From contig CM074132.1 in the NCBI GenBank assembly GCA_037178625.1, positions 2,356,001-2,420,000 of the forward strand: 64,000 bases of DNA, in the 5' to 3' direction. Shown in pieces: positions 62,605 through 64,000 of this stretch; the first letter of the stretch is position 1, and the number at the start of each line of letters is the position of its first letter. The notes under the pieces were generated by a model. It searched no databases, was not told the DNA's origin, and saw nothing but the letters and a program-made list of their open reading frames with translations. This DNA comes from Skeletonema tropicum (Eukaryota; Bacillariophyta; Thalassiosirophyceae; Thalassiosirales; Thalassiosiraceae). The translations under genes were made by a program, and so were the position numbers.

Positions 62605-63804
62605 ATGGATGCTTCTCCAGCAGAACATGGAGGTGATGATTTCCCAACAAAATCACCCTTCAAGAAACTACGTGCAACATACCAGCCCAAACCTAAGCTG
62701 CAAGAAAAGGAAGTTCACAAGACGGCGACCCACTTGAACATCACCCCGGCTCGTCGCAGGTGGCTATCAATCATGTCAGATGACAAGGACGCTCAAGGAG
62801 AGGGAGATGAACTCGAACGACAGGGGGTTCTAGCCTCGAAGAAAGACCGCGAAGGGAGTACTTCGCCCGACTCTACGGTGAGATGGAGGGGGCATCTGGT
62901 CAGCGAGAAGGAGGCCAAGATACTCAAACATGTGTTTGATGACATGAAGGATCACTTTGGTAATAGAAAGTGTGAGAGCCCGAATATCAAATTCAACTTT
63001 GATCCATCACTCTTTCTAAGCAAGAATGAACCTTACACGTACCGTTCTCATCATCCAGTCACGCCACAAGATCGCTGGCATGGGGAACTCGACTTTACAT
63101 ATACTATCAACCATGAGACCTACGACATGGACTACATTGCTATTGACGTAAGTACTTTGATAATAATATGTTCAAGCCTAACATGATTCGCCTATTTATT
63201 GTCCTTTGTCCTTCGATCATCATCAACTGATCAATCTGCCTCCTGAAACTTTTCCCTGTTTCGAAACCCTCTCCAGAATGTATATTTCGATCTAAACCCC
63301 AAATATGATGGTACAGGCCAACAAATTAGAGAATACGGCCACTCATGGATCTATGTCTATATTCCTGACGAAGTCATGGACAAAGTCAAACAGTATTTCC
63401 ATACAGGGACAGGCTGGTCGCCTTCCCATGAAGGAATAGCCGAGGATCTCAACGCAGAGCTCGTGTCTATACCAGCAAAGGTATATCCCGCACCGAACCC
63501 AGAACCTAGCTTCTGGACAAGAGATACAGAGGATAGAGAAAATCTTTCATTTACACGTGTTGGAAGCGTTCAGAGCGTGGCCAAAGATGCTGAGTATCAG
63601 AAAATCCATCGTGGTATTGGAGTTTTCGCAATATCTGCTGATGTCCCGGGGGTTGAGAACCGGAAACCTACTCCTGATTGTGAAGATGCTGAGTTGATGT
63701 TTACTTTGATCAGTGCACGTACATTTGGTCCAGCTATTGCAGTTGCCCCGGTCGTGTACGGGCGTAGACTGAGATCGTCGGCAAGCGGAAATGGAAGATT
63801 TTGA
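62605..63804 (+). CDS. Unknown two-exon protein
   Basis: Exon 1 is 62605-63147 and exon 2 is 63277-63804. The 129-bp intron (GTAAGT, CTCCAG) is in phase 0, giving 356 aa. The N-terminus is basic and disordered (KSPFKKLRATYQPKPKLQEK). From about 90 there is a compact region with VRWRGHLVSEKEAKILKHVF, IKFNFDPSLFLSKNEPYTYR, WHGELDFTYTINHETYDMDY and VYFDLNPKYDGTGQQIREYG. The C-terminus is partly beta-rich (GVFAISADVPGVENR, AELMFTLISARTFGPAIAVA). No signal peptide, membrane segment or catalytic signature is recognised. The splice model is well supported because both frames are open and in phase and the junction reads DYIAID-NVYFDLNP. Function is unknown. Confidence 0.72.
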
Positions 63805-64000
63805 TTGGGTCTTAGGTTACTGATTCGGTTGTCGTTTTGTGTGGTTCATTCGTTCTGATTTTGAAAGTCTTTTTTCATCAACCATATGTGCTATGAAGAG
63901 AATTGAGGCTTACTTTCATGTTTCTATCTATGCTACTTATCGGGTATAAACTCGGGATAAGACATCTCAGTCGCTGTTATGTCTTATAAAAAATAATGCA

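Noticed and set aside
1..64000. Bacterial or organellar origin, operons, CRISPR arrays, rRNA or tRNA genes
   Set aside because: Spliced genes, GCN1, cyclin, RING and GPCR show nuclear eukaryotic DNA; no tRNA cloverleaf, rRNA core or regular spacer array was seen by eye.

Overview
This window looks like nuclear DNA of a diatom, most likely a centric (Thalassiosirales-like) species. The basis is: short GT-AG introns of 73-198 bp; a full GCN1 translation-stress scaffold; a cyclin resembling the diatom-specific cyclins; a 7TM receptor of the cAMP-receptor-like type; ankyrin repeats of the diatom style; and several proteins built on short motifs that recur in diatom proteomes. Species assignment is inference; no search could be run.

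Layout. 0-0.6 kb is a decayed short-chain dehydrogenase. 0.77-9.4 kb holds a secreted FN3-like protein diverging from a plastid-type alpha/beta hydrolase, then a six-exon STAND/AAA ATPase (reconstructed here, 1258 aa), then a secreted Cys-rich protein with a very recent internal duplication. 9.9-12.8 kb is mobile DNA: a TIR element and a decayed member of an unrecognised zinc-finger repeat family. 13-23.6 kb carries two small genes, a membrane RING-H2 ligase, a large ankyrin protein whose C-terminus is GCN1-like, and a 7TM receptor. 23.6-26.8 kb is gene-poor with inverted repeats. 26.8-42.2 kb has a small motif protein, GCN1 (three exons, 2984 aa), a Lys/Pro-rich type II membrane or secreted protein, and an armadillo protein. 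42.6-49.4 kb is a repeat island: hairpins, a fold-back element, a second zinc-finger relic, tandem duplications, and a second TIR element copy almost identical to the first. 50-63.8 kb returns to genes: two more motif-family proteins, a broken acidic gene, a DDX18/Has1-derived protein without a helicase core, a cyclin and a two-exon unknown.

Main points for follow-up. (1) The ankyrin protein at 17.6-21.1 kb ends in about 310 residues colinear with the C-terminus of GCN1, encoded about 8 kb away on the same strand; this looks like a partial duplication and fusion. (2) The 57.5-59.1 kb gene keeps the C-terminal half of a DDX18-type helicase but has lost RecA1 and the catalytic motifs of RecA2. 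(3) Three genes (26.8, 50.1, 54.3 kb) share a VxF ... (W/M)YxxxDFxxF module. (4) The STAND ATPase stops where related signalling proteins normally continue into an output domain. (5) Two TIR element copies about 38 kb apart differ mainly by a 196-bp deletion.

The genes do not form an operon-like pathway. Nutrient and signal sensing (GCN1, GCN1-like fusion, receptor, STAND ATPase), ubiquitination and cell cycle are represented, but functional coupling is not shown by sequence.
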